Positions 35,345 through 43,578 of a stretch of DNA of 64,000 bases are shown in pieces. Under the pieces are notes generated by a model. That model saw nothing but the letters and a program-made list of their open reading frames with translations. It ran no database searches and was not told the DNA's origin. Both the position numbers and the translations under genes were made by a program. How positions within the stretch are numbered: the first letter of the stretch is position 1; every line of letters begins with the position of its first letter. The stretch is from Flavobacteriaceae bacterium UBA7302 (GTDB lineage Bacteria; Bacteroidota; Bacteroidia; Flavobacteriales; Flavobacteriaceae): positions 186,001-250,000 of the forward strand of contig DKQS01000001.1 in assembly GCA_002471825.1 (NCBI GenBank), in the 5' to 3' direction.

Positions 35345-37006
35345 ATGTGCGGAATAGTATGTGCTTTTGATGTAAAGCAAAAAACAGAAGACTTAAGACC
35401 TCAAATCTTAGAGATGTCAAAGAAAGTTCGACATAGAGGTCCGGATTGGAGCGGAATTTACAGCGATGATAAGGCCATTTTAGCCCATGAGCGTTTGGCA
35501 ATTGTAGATCCAGCTTCTGGTAAACAACCCTTATTTAGTGAAGACAAGCGATTTGTATTAGCAGCCAATGGCGAAATTTACAATCATAAGAATATTCGTA
35601 GTCGGTTTGAAGATCAATACAGCTTTCAGACCCAGTCCGATTGCGAGGTAATTATTGCCTTGTATGAAGAAAAAGGCGATGCTTTTTTAGATGATTTGAA
35701 CGGAATCTTCGGATTTGCCGTGTACGATACTCAAAAGGATGAATACTTGGTAGCTAGAGACCATATGGGAATTATTCCGTTATACATGGGATGGGACAAG
35801 CAAGGTACTTTTTATGTAGCCTCTGAATTGAAAGCGCTAGAAGGATATTGCAACAAAATTGAAGTTTTTCCTCCGGGTCACTTTTACACCAGAGAAAAAG
35901 GTTTGCAAAAATGGTATTCGAGAGATTGGATGGAATATGAGGCCGTTAAAGAAAACGAAACCTCCATCAAAGAATTACAGATTGCCTTGGAAGATGCTGT
36001 GCATCGTCAATTAATGTCTGATGTTCCTTATGGGGTGTTGTTATCTGGTGGACTCGATAGTTCCATCACCTCGGCGATTGCAAAAAAATACGCCGCAAAA
36101 CGAATTGAAAGTGGCGACCGCGAAGATGCGTGGTACCCACAACTACACTCCTTCTCTATTGGATTGAAAGGATCTCCAGATTTGGCGGCAGCAAAAAAAG
36201 TATCCGACCATATTGGAACGGTACATCACGAAATCACTTTTACCATTCAAGAAGGTTTGGATGCCATCAAAGATGTGATTTACAACTTGGAGACCTATGA
36301 TATTACCACCGTTCGAGCTTCTACCCCAATGTACCTTATGGCCCGAGTAATTAAATCAATGGGGATAAAAATGGTACTATCAGGAGAAGGTGCAGATGAA
36401 ATATTTGGAGGGTATTTATACTTCCATAAAGCGCCTGATGCGGAGGAGTTCCACAAAGAAACGGTGCGTAAACTGGACAAGTTATACCAATACGATTGTT
36501 TGCGAGCCAACAAGAGTTTGATGGCTTGGGGAATTGAAGGTAGAGTTCCATTCCTAGACAAAGAATTTATGGACATCGCCATGCGTCTAAATCCGGAAGA
36601 CAAACTCATCAACGGGGAGCGTATGGAAAAATGGGTGCTTCGAAAAGCTTTTGAAGAATACTTACCTGCAGAAGTAGCCTGGAGACAAAAAGAACAATTT
36701 TCAGATGGAGTTGGATACAACTGGATCGATACACTCAAAGATGTAGTAGAAGAAGCCGTAACGGATGAAATGCTTGCCAATGCACATCACCGATTCCCAA
36801 TTCAAACGCCAAGAGCAAAAGAAGAATATTACTATCGTTCAATTTTTGAAGAACATTTCCCAAGTGATGCCGCAGCATTAACGGTTCCTTCGGTTCCATC
36901 CATAGCCTGCAGTACACCAACGGCTTTGGCTTGGGATGAAAGTTTTCAAAACCAGAACGAACCAAGTGGAAGAGCAATTAAAATGGTTCATGAAGACGCT
37001 TATTAA
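35345..37006 (+). CDS. asnB: Asparagine synthase (glutamine-hydrolysing)
   Basis: 553 residues. MCGIVCAFD gives the N-terminal nucleophile Cys2 (after Met removal), RHRGPDWSG and AANGEIYNH complete the glutaminase domain, and GVLLSGGLDSSI is the ATP-pyrophosphatase loop of the synthetase domain, followed by VLSGEGADEIFGGYLYF. It converts aspartate and glutamine to asparagine in the cytoplasm. The size matches the enterobacterial AsnB type. It is divergent from the trp operon and alone; a terminator follows. The synthetase fold also occurs in lasso cyclases, but the full glutaminase domain rules that out here. Confidence 0.94.
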   Translation: MCGIVCAFDVKQKTEDLRPQILEMSKKVRHRGPDWSGIYSDDKAILAHERLAIVDPASGKQPLFSEDKRFVLAANGEIYNHKNIRSRFEDQYSFQTQSDCEVIIALYEEKGDAFLDDLNGIFGFAVYDTQKDEYLVARDHMGIIPLYMGWDKQGTFYVASELKALEGYCNKIEVFPPGHFYTREKGLQKWYSRDWMEYEAVKENETSIKELQIALEDAVHRQLMSDVPYGVLLSGGLDSSITSAIAKKYAAKRIESGDREDAWYPQLHSFSIGLKGSPDLAAAKKVSDHIGTVHHEITFTIQEGLDAIKDVIYNLETYDITTVRASTPMYLMARVIKSMGIKMVLSGEGADEIFGGYLYFHKAPDAEEFHKETVRKLDKLYQYDCLRANKSLMAWGIEGRVPFLDKEFMDIAMRLNPEDKLINGERMEKWVLRKAFEEYLPAEVAWRQKEQFSDGVGYNWIDTLKDVVEEAVTDEMLANAHHRFPIQTPRAKEEYYYRSIFEEHFPSDAAALTVPSVPSIACSTPTALAWDESFQNQNEPSGRAIKMVHEDAY

Positions 37007-37043
37007 CCATTTCTATTTTTATTTTTAATTTCTTAAAGTGTCT

Positions 37044-37076
37044 AAAACTCTCGCAATTGATTTGCGAGAGTTTTTA
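37044..37076 (+). terminator. Intrinsic terminator after asnB
   Basis: AAAACTCTCGCAA (37044-37056) pairs with TTGCGAGAGTTTT (37062-37074); the stem ends in Ts. It lies 38 bases past the asnB stop. Confidence 0.85.
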
Positions 37077-37190
37077 TATATTGTCGCTCTAAAGGCCCAT
37101 AAATACTGTAAATGACAGAAAGGCGACACGCAAATGACGTGTGAAAAACTAAGTTTTCAAACTAGTTTTGTACTATCAAAATTTTAAAAA

Positions 37191-37754
37191 ATGAAAATAG
37201 CAACACTTAGCGAAAATTTAGTTTACCAAAGAAAATTGAAAGGATACACACAGGAAGATCTTTCTGAAAAAACTACAGTTGGAGTTCGAACCATACAACG
37301 CATTGAAAAGGGAGAAACACAGCCACACCTGCAGACCGTAAAATTATTGGCAGTCGGATTAGAAGTAGAAGTGAATGACCTGCTTCCAATGGAAGATCCT
37401 AATGAAGAGAATATTGAACGGAAATGGATGTTATTGCTTCATAGCATTTCTTTCTTAGGGTTTATCATTCCGTTTGGAAATATATTATTCCCACTTTTTC
37501 TATGGATTCACAAAGCAGATGATAACAGCATCTACGACGAACACGGAAGAGCCATCGTAAACTTTCATATTTCGATGACCCTATACTTTATACTTTCCTT
37601 GATTTCGTTTTTTATTCTGCCTGGATTCAATTTCTTTTTGACAGGAGCCATCATTTTATTTACCATCATTATGATGCTTAGAAATATTTCCACCGCATTG
37701 AACCGAGGAAGATGTCATTACCCCTTAGCGATTCAATTTCTGAAATCGAAATAA
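37191..37754 (+). CDS. XRE-type HTH protein with DUF4870-like membrane part
   Basis: 187 residues. Residues ~5-65 form an XRE helix-turn-helix (LVYQRKLKGYTQEDLSEKTTVGVRTIQRIEKGE). Residues ~80-185 contain three hydrophobic segments with SFLGFIIPFGNILFPLFLWI and DEHGRAIVNFHISMTLYFIL, the pattern of DUF4870. It may be a membrane-tethered transcription regulator; the signal and targets are unknown. Its 3' end is 3 bases from the convergent porin-like gene. Confidence 0.78.
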   Translation: MKIATLSENLVYQRKLKGYTQEDLSEKTTVGVRTIQRIEKGETQPHLQTVKLLAVGLEVEVNDLLPMEDPNEENIERKWMLLLHSISFLGFIIPFGNILFPLFLWIHKADDNSIYDEHGRAIVNFHISMTLYFILSLISFFILPGFNFFLTGAIILFTIIMMLRNISTALNRGRCHYPLAIQFLKSK

Positions 37755-37757
37755 GAA

Positions 37758-39014
37758 TTATTTGAGAGAGAATTGTAATTGTATAATAGCCATACCCTTG
37801 TGGTCTTTTTGCTCGAGGGTATTCGTGTCGAAAATAGGGCGATATTGGTATCCCAAACTGATTTTTCTGGCATGTTTGCCATCCATCAGAAAGTTCACGG
37901 TATAATCATAAACTGTCATTTGATCTTGTAAGGCATCCCAATTTGAGGATTGAACGGCAATATTCGGTTGAATGACCAATTCCTGCTTAAAAACGTTCAT
38001 CTTCGGAAAAGCATAACCGAATTGCATGTACCAAGTTGTCCCTGATCCTATCATGGGAAAAGCAACACCCGGACCATTAAAATCGGACCCTCCAGCGCTA
38101 GTCGGATTGTTCGCTCCTATATTTCGAATGTAATTGTTTCCAAAATCATAATCATAATATCCTAAATAGGCAGTAATAGCTCCTTTGTTTGATAATGGTA
38201 AATTCAGAAAGGAATCTACGGCCCAGTGGCGCATGTCAAAAAAGTTTGTGGTTGATAAAGTCGCGTCTCCATCACTCATGGCTCTGTGCTGAAATTGATA
38301 ACCTGCCCCTAGATGAAATACTTTTTTTGATTGCAAGTATGTTCCGACATGATAGGCCGACTTGTTCGATTCATGATCAAAAAACTGGTATTTAAAATAG
38401 GTAGATACTCGAATTCGTGGTTTGTTGTTGGCAAAATCCACCCTTCCGTTTGGAGCCTTGGTTACCAAAAAGGGTCTGTTTAGGGTGAGTCGGTAATCAA
38501 ATTTATCAAACTGACCTTTGAACCAAACTCCGAACATTCGACCAATATCATCATTGATTCCAACAGTATTCAAAGTAAATAAAGGAGAATCCAGTCCCAT
38601 TAATGACGTATTCGATCTCACATTCCAGCGGTTGAGTCCTTGCCAGCCCGACTTCCCAATCCCCACTTCAAATGACTTATGGAAAGCATACTCAACATAT
38701 AAATCCAACACACGAATTCGAAAGTCTTTATCATTAATATTGTAATTATTCCCACCAAAGATGGAATAGACAAAAACTTTGGGAGTGATTTGGGAAGAAA
38801 CTGGAATTCGCAATCTTCTCATGGAAAGGTCGGTATATGAGCCCGTCAACTCATTATTGACAAGTGATCCCTCATTCAATTCAGAGAATCGCAACCAAAA
38901 TTGTGCTTTGACATTCCAATTTATTTTAGGTTGGAATTTCTCCTTTTCTTGTGCGTTGGTTAATCCAGTAAAAACTAGTATCCATCCAAACGCCCAAAGC
39001 CATATCTTTTTCAT
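37758..39014 (-). CDS. Outer-membrane porin-like protein
   Basis: 418 residues from the ATG at 39014; a start 18 bases earlier is in-frame but less good. A signal peptide (MKKIWLWAFGWILVFTGLTNA) is followed by a chain of amphipathic strands (NWNVKAQFWLRF, LRIPVSSQITPKVFVYSIFGG, LDLYVEYAFHKSFEVGIGKS) ending in IIQLQFSLK. This is a phosphate-selective porin/short-chain-substrate porin-like fold. There is no plug domain. It stands alone, with a long regulatory region toward gyrB. Confidence 0.7.
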   Translation of the reverse strand: MKKIWLWAFGWILVFTGLTNAQEKEKFQPKINWNVKAQFWLRFSELNEGSLVNNELTGSYTDLSMRRLRIPVSSQITPKVFVYSIFGGNNYNINDKDFRIRVLDLYVEYAFHKSFEVGIGKSGWQGLNRWNVRSNTSLMGLDSPLFTLNTVGINDDIGRMFGVWFKGQFDKFDYRLTLNRPFLVTKAPNGRVDFANNKPRIRVSTYFKYQFFDHESNKSAYHVGTYLQSKKVFHLGAGYQFQHRAMSDGDATLSTTNFFDMRHWAVDSFLNLPLSNKGAITAYLGYYDYDFGNNYIRNIGANNPTSAGGSDFNGPGVAFPMIGSGTTWYMQFGYAFPKMNVFKQELVIQPNIAVQSSNWDALQDQMTVYDYTVNFLMDGKHARKISLGYQYRPIFDTNTLEQKDHKGMAIIQLQFSLK

Positions 39015-39323
39015 ATTTGAAACCCATTTCAAGAAGCAAAACTAATCCAAATGCATTGTCAAAAAAGTGACAAATGTTATGAAATAATTACTTTTTTTGT
39101 TCGATATTTAAACTAAATCGATGTAGTTCAAATCTTTAAAAAAGTTGATTTTTTTGGCTCTAAGCGATTATTTGAAATCTCAACTTCGGCATTCCATCAG
39201 AAAAAAAGCAAAATTTAATTTAAGGGTATTTTTAAGCGTTTTAAGGCATTTTTGCTTTTTAACAAATGTTGATAAAATTCATCGAAATTCTTCTTAAATC
39301 GTTTGTTTTGGATTAAAAAATTG
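39015..39323. other. AT-rich intergenic region between porin-like gene and gyrB
   Basis: No coding frame of plausible length. It is strongly A/T-rich with runs such as TTTTTAAGCGTTTTAAGG and no clear direct repeats. The gyrB promoter and leader hairpin lie immediately downstream and are listed separately; nothing else can be supported here. Confidence 0.5.
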
Positions 39324-39331
39324 TAAATTTG
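39303..39331 (+). promoter_or_regulatory. Promoter of gyrB
   Basis: TTG at 39303-39305 and TAAATTTG at 39324-39331 with an 18-base spacer match the Bacteroidota promoter consensus. It is the best-placed promoter upstream of gyrB (ATG at 39399). Confidence 0.65.
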
Positions 39332-39343
39332 AGTATAATGTTT

Positions 39344-39368
39344 CCGTCTTTTTCAAAGACGGTTTTTT
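39344..39368 (+). terminator. Terminator-like hairpin in the gyrB 5' leader
   Basis: CCGTCTTT (39344-39351) pairs perfectly with AAAGACGG (39355-39362), loop TTC, followed by six Ts (39363-39368). It lies between the promoter and the gyrB ATG, with no upstream gene on this strand to terminate, so it looks like a leader attenuator or an RNA-stabilising 5' hairpin. Confidence 0.65.
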
Positions 39369-39398
39369 ATGAAAAATTCAATTACTCAAAACTAATTT

Positions 39399-41336
39399 AT
39401 GAGCGAGCAAAACAAACCGCAATATTCAGCCGATAGTATTCAGGCGCTGGAGGGAATGGAGCACGTAAGAATGCGTCCTTCCATGTACATTGGGGATGTT
39501 GGTGTAAGAGGTTTACACCACTTGGTTTACGAAGTTGTAGACAATTCAATCGATGAAGCACTTGCAGGACATTGTGATACCATTTCGGTAGCTATTAATG
39601 AAGACAATTCCATCACCGTTAAAGATAACGGACGTGGAATTCCAGTGGGTCTCCACAAAAAAGAGGGTGTATCCGCACTAGAAGTGGTAATGACCAAGAT
39701 CGGTGCCGGAGGTAAATTTGACAAGGACTCTTATAAAGTTTCTGGTGGATTACACGGGGTTGGTGTAAGTTGTGTGAATGCCTTATCCGAGCATTTAAAG
39801 GCAACTGTGCACAGAGAAGGGAAAATTTGGCAACAGGAATATTCTAGAGGTAAAACCCAATATCCTGTAAAAACAGTGGGCGAAATTGACACCACTGGTA
39901 CAGAGGTAACCTTTTTGCCAGACACCACTATTTTCCAGCAAACCACAGAATACAATTACGATACACTGGCGACCAGAATGCGTGAATTGGCATACCTCAA
40001 CAAAGGTATTACCATCACCTTAACGGATAAGCGTAGAAAAGATGATGAAGGTGAGTTCATCCATGAGAAATTCTACAGTACAGAGGGACTATCTGAATTT
40101 GTTCGTTATTTGGACAGCACCAGAAATCCAATCATCAGTCATGTGATTTCCATGGAAGGCGAAAAGAATGGAACTCCGGTGGAAGTAGCCATGATTTACA
40201 ATGATTCCTATGCCGAAAACTTACATTCTTATGTAAACAACATCAATACTCATGAAGGTGGTACGCATTTATCAGGTTTCAGAAGAGGTTTGACGCATAC
40301 TTTGAAAAAATATGCCGATGAATCCGGGTTATTGAAAAATGTTAAGTTTGAAATCTCTGGGGACGACTTTAGAGAAGGTCTTACGGCCATTGTCTCGGTA
40401 AAGGTTGGTGAACCGCAATTCGAAGGTCAAACAAAAACCAAATTAGGAAACCGAGAGGTAAGTTCAGCAGTTTCTCAGGCCGTTGCCGAAATGTTGACGG
40501 ACTACCTAGAGGAAAATCCGAATGATGCGAAAACCATTGTTCAAAAAGTAATTCTTGCCGCTCAAGCACGTCATGCTGCTCGTAAAGCGCGTGAAATGGT
40601 ACAACGTAAAACCGTGATGAGCATTGGGGGATTGCCTGGTAAATTATCAGATTGTTCTGAAACGGATCCAGCATTGTGCGAAATCTTCTTGGTCGAGGGT
40701 GACTCGGCAGGTGGTACTGCAAAACAAGGGCGTGATCGAAACTTCCAAGCGATTTTACCATTAAGAGGTAAGATTTTGAACGTTGAAAAGGCCATGCAAC
40801 ACAAGGTTTTTGAAAACGAGGAAATCAAGAATATGTTCACCGCACTTGGTGTATCCATCGGAACAGAGGAAGATCCAAGAGCATTAAACTTATCAAAAGT
40901 ACGCTATCACAAAGTAGTGATTATGTGTGATGCCGATGTCGATGGTTCACACATTGCAACGTTAATCTTGACCTTCTTCTTCCGATACATGAGAGAAATG
41001 ATTGAGCAAGGCTATGTGTACATTGCCACACCTCCATTATATCTTGTAAAGAAAGGTCAAAAAAGAGAATATGCTTGGGATGATAACCAACGTGACATGA
41101 TTGCTCAACAGATGGGCGGCGGTGTTACCATTCAAAGATATAAAGGTCTTGGGGAGATGAACGCTGAACAATTGTGGGATACCACCATGAATCCAGAATT
41201 CAGAACCTTGCGTCAGGTAACTATTGACAACATGACGGAGGCAGATAGAGTATTCTCTATGTTGATGGGAGACGAAGTTCCACCACGGAGAGACTTTATT
41301 GAGCGCAATGCAAAATATGCGAATATCGACGCCTAA
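39399..41336 (+). CDS. gyrB: DNA gyrase subunit B
   Basis: 645 residues. GHKL ATPase motifs are present: VDNSIDEALAG (Asn and Glu of the Bergerat fold), DNGRGIPVGLHKKEG, GGLHGVGVSCVNALSE. The Toprim signature is VEGDSAGGTAKQGRDR and DADVDGSHI. The length is that of GyrB without the ~170-residue insertion of some Proteobacteria. With GyrA it introduces negative supercoils. No dnaA or recF is adjacent. ParE is possible but RDRNFQAILPLRGKILNVEKA and the overall length fit GyrB. Confidence 0.92.
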   Translation: MSEQNKPQYSADSIQALEGMEHVRMRPSMYIGDVGVRGLHHLVYEVVDNSIDEALAGHCDTISVAINEDNSITVKDNGRGIPVGLHKKEGVSALEVVMTKIGAGGKFDKDSYKVSGGLHGVGVSCVNALSEHLKATVHREGKIWQQEYSRGKTQYPVKTVGEIDTTGTEVTFLPDTTIFQQTTEYNYDTLATRMRELAYLNKGITITLTDKRRKDDEGEFIHEKFYSTEGLSEFVRYLDSTRNPIISHVISMEGEKNGTPVEVAMIYNDSYAENLHSYVNNINTHEGGTHLSGFRRGLTHTLKKYADESGLLKNVKFEISGDDFREGLTAIVSVKVGEPQFEGQTKTKLGNREVSSAVSQAVAEMLTDYLEENPNDAKTIVQKVILAAQARHAARKAREMVQRKTVMSIGGLPGKLSDCSETDPALCEIFLVEGDSAGGTAKQGRDRNFQAILPLRGKILNVEKAMQHKVFENEEIKNMFTALGVSIGTEEDPRALNLSKVRYHKVVIMCDADVDGSHIATLILTFFFRYMREMIEQGYVYIATPPLYLVKKGQKREYAWDDNQRDMIAQQMGGGVTIQRYKGLGEMNAEQLWDTTMNPEFRTLRQVTIDNMTEADRVFSMLMGDEVPPRRDFIERNAKYANIDA

Positions 41337-41359
41337 GTCTCTTAGTAACAGAATTATTC

Positions 41360-41396
41360 ATACACACTTCTTCAATAGGAGTGTGTATTTTTTTTT
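41360..41396 (+). terminator. Intrinsic terminator after gyrB
   Basis: ATACACAC (41360-41367) pairs with GTGTGTAT (41381-41388), then a run of Ts to 41396. Confidence 0.82.
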
Positions 41397-41430
41397 AAAT
41401 TCGTAACATCAACAAATAATTCTATAAAAA

Positions 41431-42465
41431 ATGAAAAAGTACATTTTACTCACAGCACTATTGTTTTCATCCGTATTTTCGGTAAAAGCGCAAGATGGAT
41501 TCGAAAACATTCTTTTGGCTGATGTGGCCGACTCTCAAAAACTATTGCAAGCTTATTTCGCTCCAGGAATGGAAGGATTCATCAACAGTATGAACAACGG
41601 ATGGGCACACACAGCAAAAGTTCACAAAACCTTAGGTTTCGACATCTCCATCGGAGTTAGTGCATCTGCTATTCCTTCAGAAAGAGAACTGTTTAACATC
41701 GGAGCATTAGGATTGACTTCCGTAAGCTCGACCTCTTCTACTGCATCAACTTTTGGTGGACCCAATAACACAACGATGATGACGGTTAACACCACCATCA
41801 ACGGACAAGCTGTAAGCGCAAATTTTGAAATGCCGGGAGGTGTTAAGGACGATTTACCTTTGAATGCAGTTCCTGCTCCAGTGGCACAAATTACCGTTGG
41901 ATTGCCTTGGAAAATGGATGCAATGGTGCGTTTTGTACCAAAATTGAATATTGGTGAAGATGATGGGTCTGTAGAAATGTTAGGACTTGGATTGAAGAAA
42001 GAAATTACAAGTTGGTTCGGTCCTTTAGAAAAAACACCACTTCACGTTTCTCTTTTAGCAGCCTACACTACTATGGATGTAAACTATGCTATTGAAGATC
42101 AAACTGGTGATTTTTCAGTACAGAATGCAGCAACTTCTTTCAGCTTGAATGCCTTTACAGTGCAAGCATTGGCTTCTTTGAATTTCCCAATCTTTAACGT
42201 TTATGGCGGAATTGGATACAATTCAGGAAGTGCCTCTTACGACATGACAGGAACCTTTACAGGAACCTACCAGACAGGATTGCCTGCACCAAATGATACA
42301 GTAACACGTCAATTGGGAGTTCCAAGAAATCTTGACTTCGACGCAAGTGGATTCAGAACCACAGTTGGAGCGCGATTGAGTTTAGGATTCTTCAAGATTT
42401 TTGCTGATTACACGCTTCAGAACTTTAATTCTATTACCGCTGGTGTAGCATTTAGCTTTAGATAA
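41431..42465 (+). CDS. DUF6588-like outer-membrane protein
   Basis: 344 residues with a signal peptide (MKKYILLTALLFSSVFSVKA). LLQAYFAPGMEGFINSMNNGWAHTAKVHKTLGFD near residues 35-70 resembles the DUF6588 family of Bacteroidota. A low-complexity TSVSSTSSTAS stretch follows, then amphipathic strands ending in AGVAFSFR, which suggest a small beta-barrel. Function unknown. Flanked by terminators on both sides, so it is a single transcription unit. Confidence 0.72.
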   Translation: MKKYILLTALLFSSVFSVKAQDGFENILLADVADSQKLLQAYFAPGMEGFINSMNNGWAHTAKVHKTLGFDISIGVSASAIPSERELFNIGALGLTSVSSTSSTASTFGGPNNTTMMTVNTTINGQAVSANFEMPGGVKDDLPLNAVPAPVAQITVGLPWKMDAMVRFVPKLNIGEDDGSVEMLGLGLKKEITSWFGPLEKTPLHVSLLAAYTTMDVNYAIEDQTGDFSVQNAATSFSLNAFTVQALASLNFPIFNVYGGIGYNSGSASYDMTGTFTGTYQTGLPAPNDTVTRQLGVPRNLDFDASGFRTTVGARLSLGFFKIFADYTLQNFNSITAGVAFSFR

Positions 42466-42485
42466 TACCAATAATATATACCCAT

Positions 42486-42517
42486 AAAAAAGACATCTTA
42501 TCGGATGTCTTTTTTTT
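42486..42517 (+). terminator. Intrinsic terminator
   Basis: AAAAAAGACATC (42486-42497) pairs with GATGTCTTTTTT (42504-42515), then further Ts; it may act in both directions. Confidence 0.85.
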
Positions 42518-42594
42518 ATGACAAATCTCATATTTTAAAGCCGAGTAAGTCGTATTTTTGTAGGAGTATTTATTAACCTAAAAATTATATTAAA

Positions 42595-43521
42595 ATGAAA
42601 ATTACTGTTGTTGGTGCAGGTGCTGTTGGAGCGAGTTGTGCTGAATACATCGCCATTAAGAACTTTGCTGCTGAAGTTGTTTTACTTGACATCAAAGAAG
42701 GATATGCAGAAGGAAAAGCTATGGACCTTATGCAAACTGCTTCGTTAAATGGTTTTGATACGAAAATTACTGGAACTACAAACGATTATTCCAAAACTGC
42801 AAATTCTGACATTTGTGTGATTACCTCAGGTATTCCAAGAAAACCAGGAATGACTCGAGAAGAATTGATCGGAATCAATGCAGGTATTGTTCGTACTGTT
42901 TCTGCTAATTTAATTGAGCACTCTCCAAATACCATCATCATTGTGGTGTCTAACCCAATGGATACAATGACCTATTTGGTTCACAAGACAACAGGATTAC
43001 CTAAAAATAGAATCATCGGTATGGGTGGTGCTTTAGACTCTGCAAGATTTAAGTATCGTTTGGCAGAAGCTTTAGAGGCTCCAATTTCTGATGTAGACGG
43101 AATGGTAATTGGTGGTCACTCCGACAAAGGAATGGTTCCATTAACCAGACTGGCAACTAGAAATTCTGTTCCGGTAACTGAATTTATTTCTGACGAAAGA
43201 TTGAATCAAGTAAAAGAAGACACCAAAGTTGGTGGTGCAACACTTACCAAATTATTAGGTACTTCTGCCTGGTATGCTCCTGGAGCTGCCGTTTCTGGAT
43301 TGGTTCAGGCGATTGCTTGCGATCTTCATAAAATCTACCCATGTTCTGCATTGTTAGAAGGAGAATACGGATTGTCTGATTTATGTATCGGAGTTCCTGT
43401 AATGTTAGGAAAAAACGGTATCGAAAAAATCGTTGAAATCGAATTAAACGAAGCTGAAAAAGCACACTTAGCAGAATCTGCTGCAGGTGTTTCTAAAACG
43501 AATGGATTACTTGACGTGTAG
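42595..43521 (+). CDS. mdh: Malate dehydrogenase
   Basis: 308 residues of the LDH-like MDH type. The NAD site is VVGAGAVGASCAEYIA, substrate Arg residues lie in SGIPRKPGMTREEL, and the catalytic pair is in VIGGHSDKGMVP (His). It oxidises malate to oxaloacetate in the TCA cycle. A TATTTTTG -7-like box is at 42553-42560. It is followed by a terminator and convergent fhs. Confidence 0.93.
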   Translation: MKITVVGAGAVGASCAEYIAIKNFAAEVVLLDIKEGYAEGKAMDLMQTASLNGFDTKITGTTNDYSKTANSDICVITSGIPRKPGMTREELIGINAGIVRTVSANLIEHSPNTIIIVVSNPMDTMTYLVHKTTGLPKNRIIGMGGALDSARFKYRLAEALEAPISDVDGMVIGGHSDKGMVPLTRLATRNSVPVTEFISDERLNQVKEDTKVGGATLTKLLGTSAWYAPGAAVSGLVQAIACDLHKIYPCSALLEGEYGLSDLCIGVPVMLGKNGIEKIVEIELNEAEKAHLAESAAGVSKTNGLLDV

Positions 43522-43549
43522 TCAAGGCATAGATAGTTGAATTAAAAAG

Positions 43550-43574
43550 CCCTGAAGAAATTCAGGGTTTTTTT
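43550..43574. terminator. Bidirectional terminator between mdh and fhs
   Basis: CCCTGAA (43550-43556) pairs with TTCAGGG (43561-43567), followed by seven Ts; A-rich sequence on the other side allows action in the fhs direction as well. Confidence 0.82.
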
Positions 43575-43578
43575 ATGT

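Noticed and set aside
36295..36780. Long open frame opposite asnB
   Set aside because: It is a reverse-strand shadow of a GC-balanced coding region, with serine-rich low-information composition and no start context.
35345..37006. asnB considered as a lasso-peptide cyclase partner of the peptide at 1379
   Set aside because: It has the full N-terminal Cys2 glutaminase domain and normal AsnB length, and lies 34 kb away with no other lasso genes.
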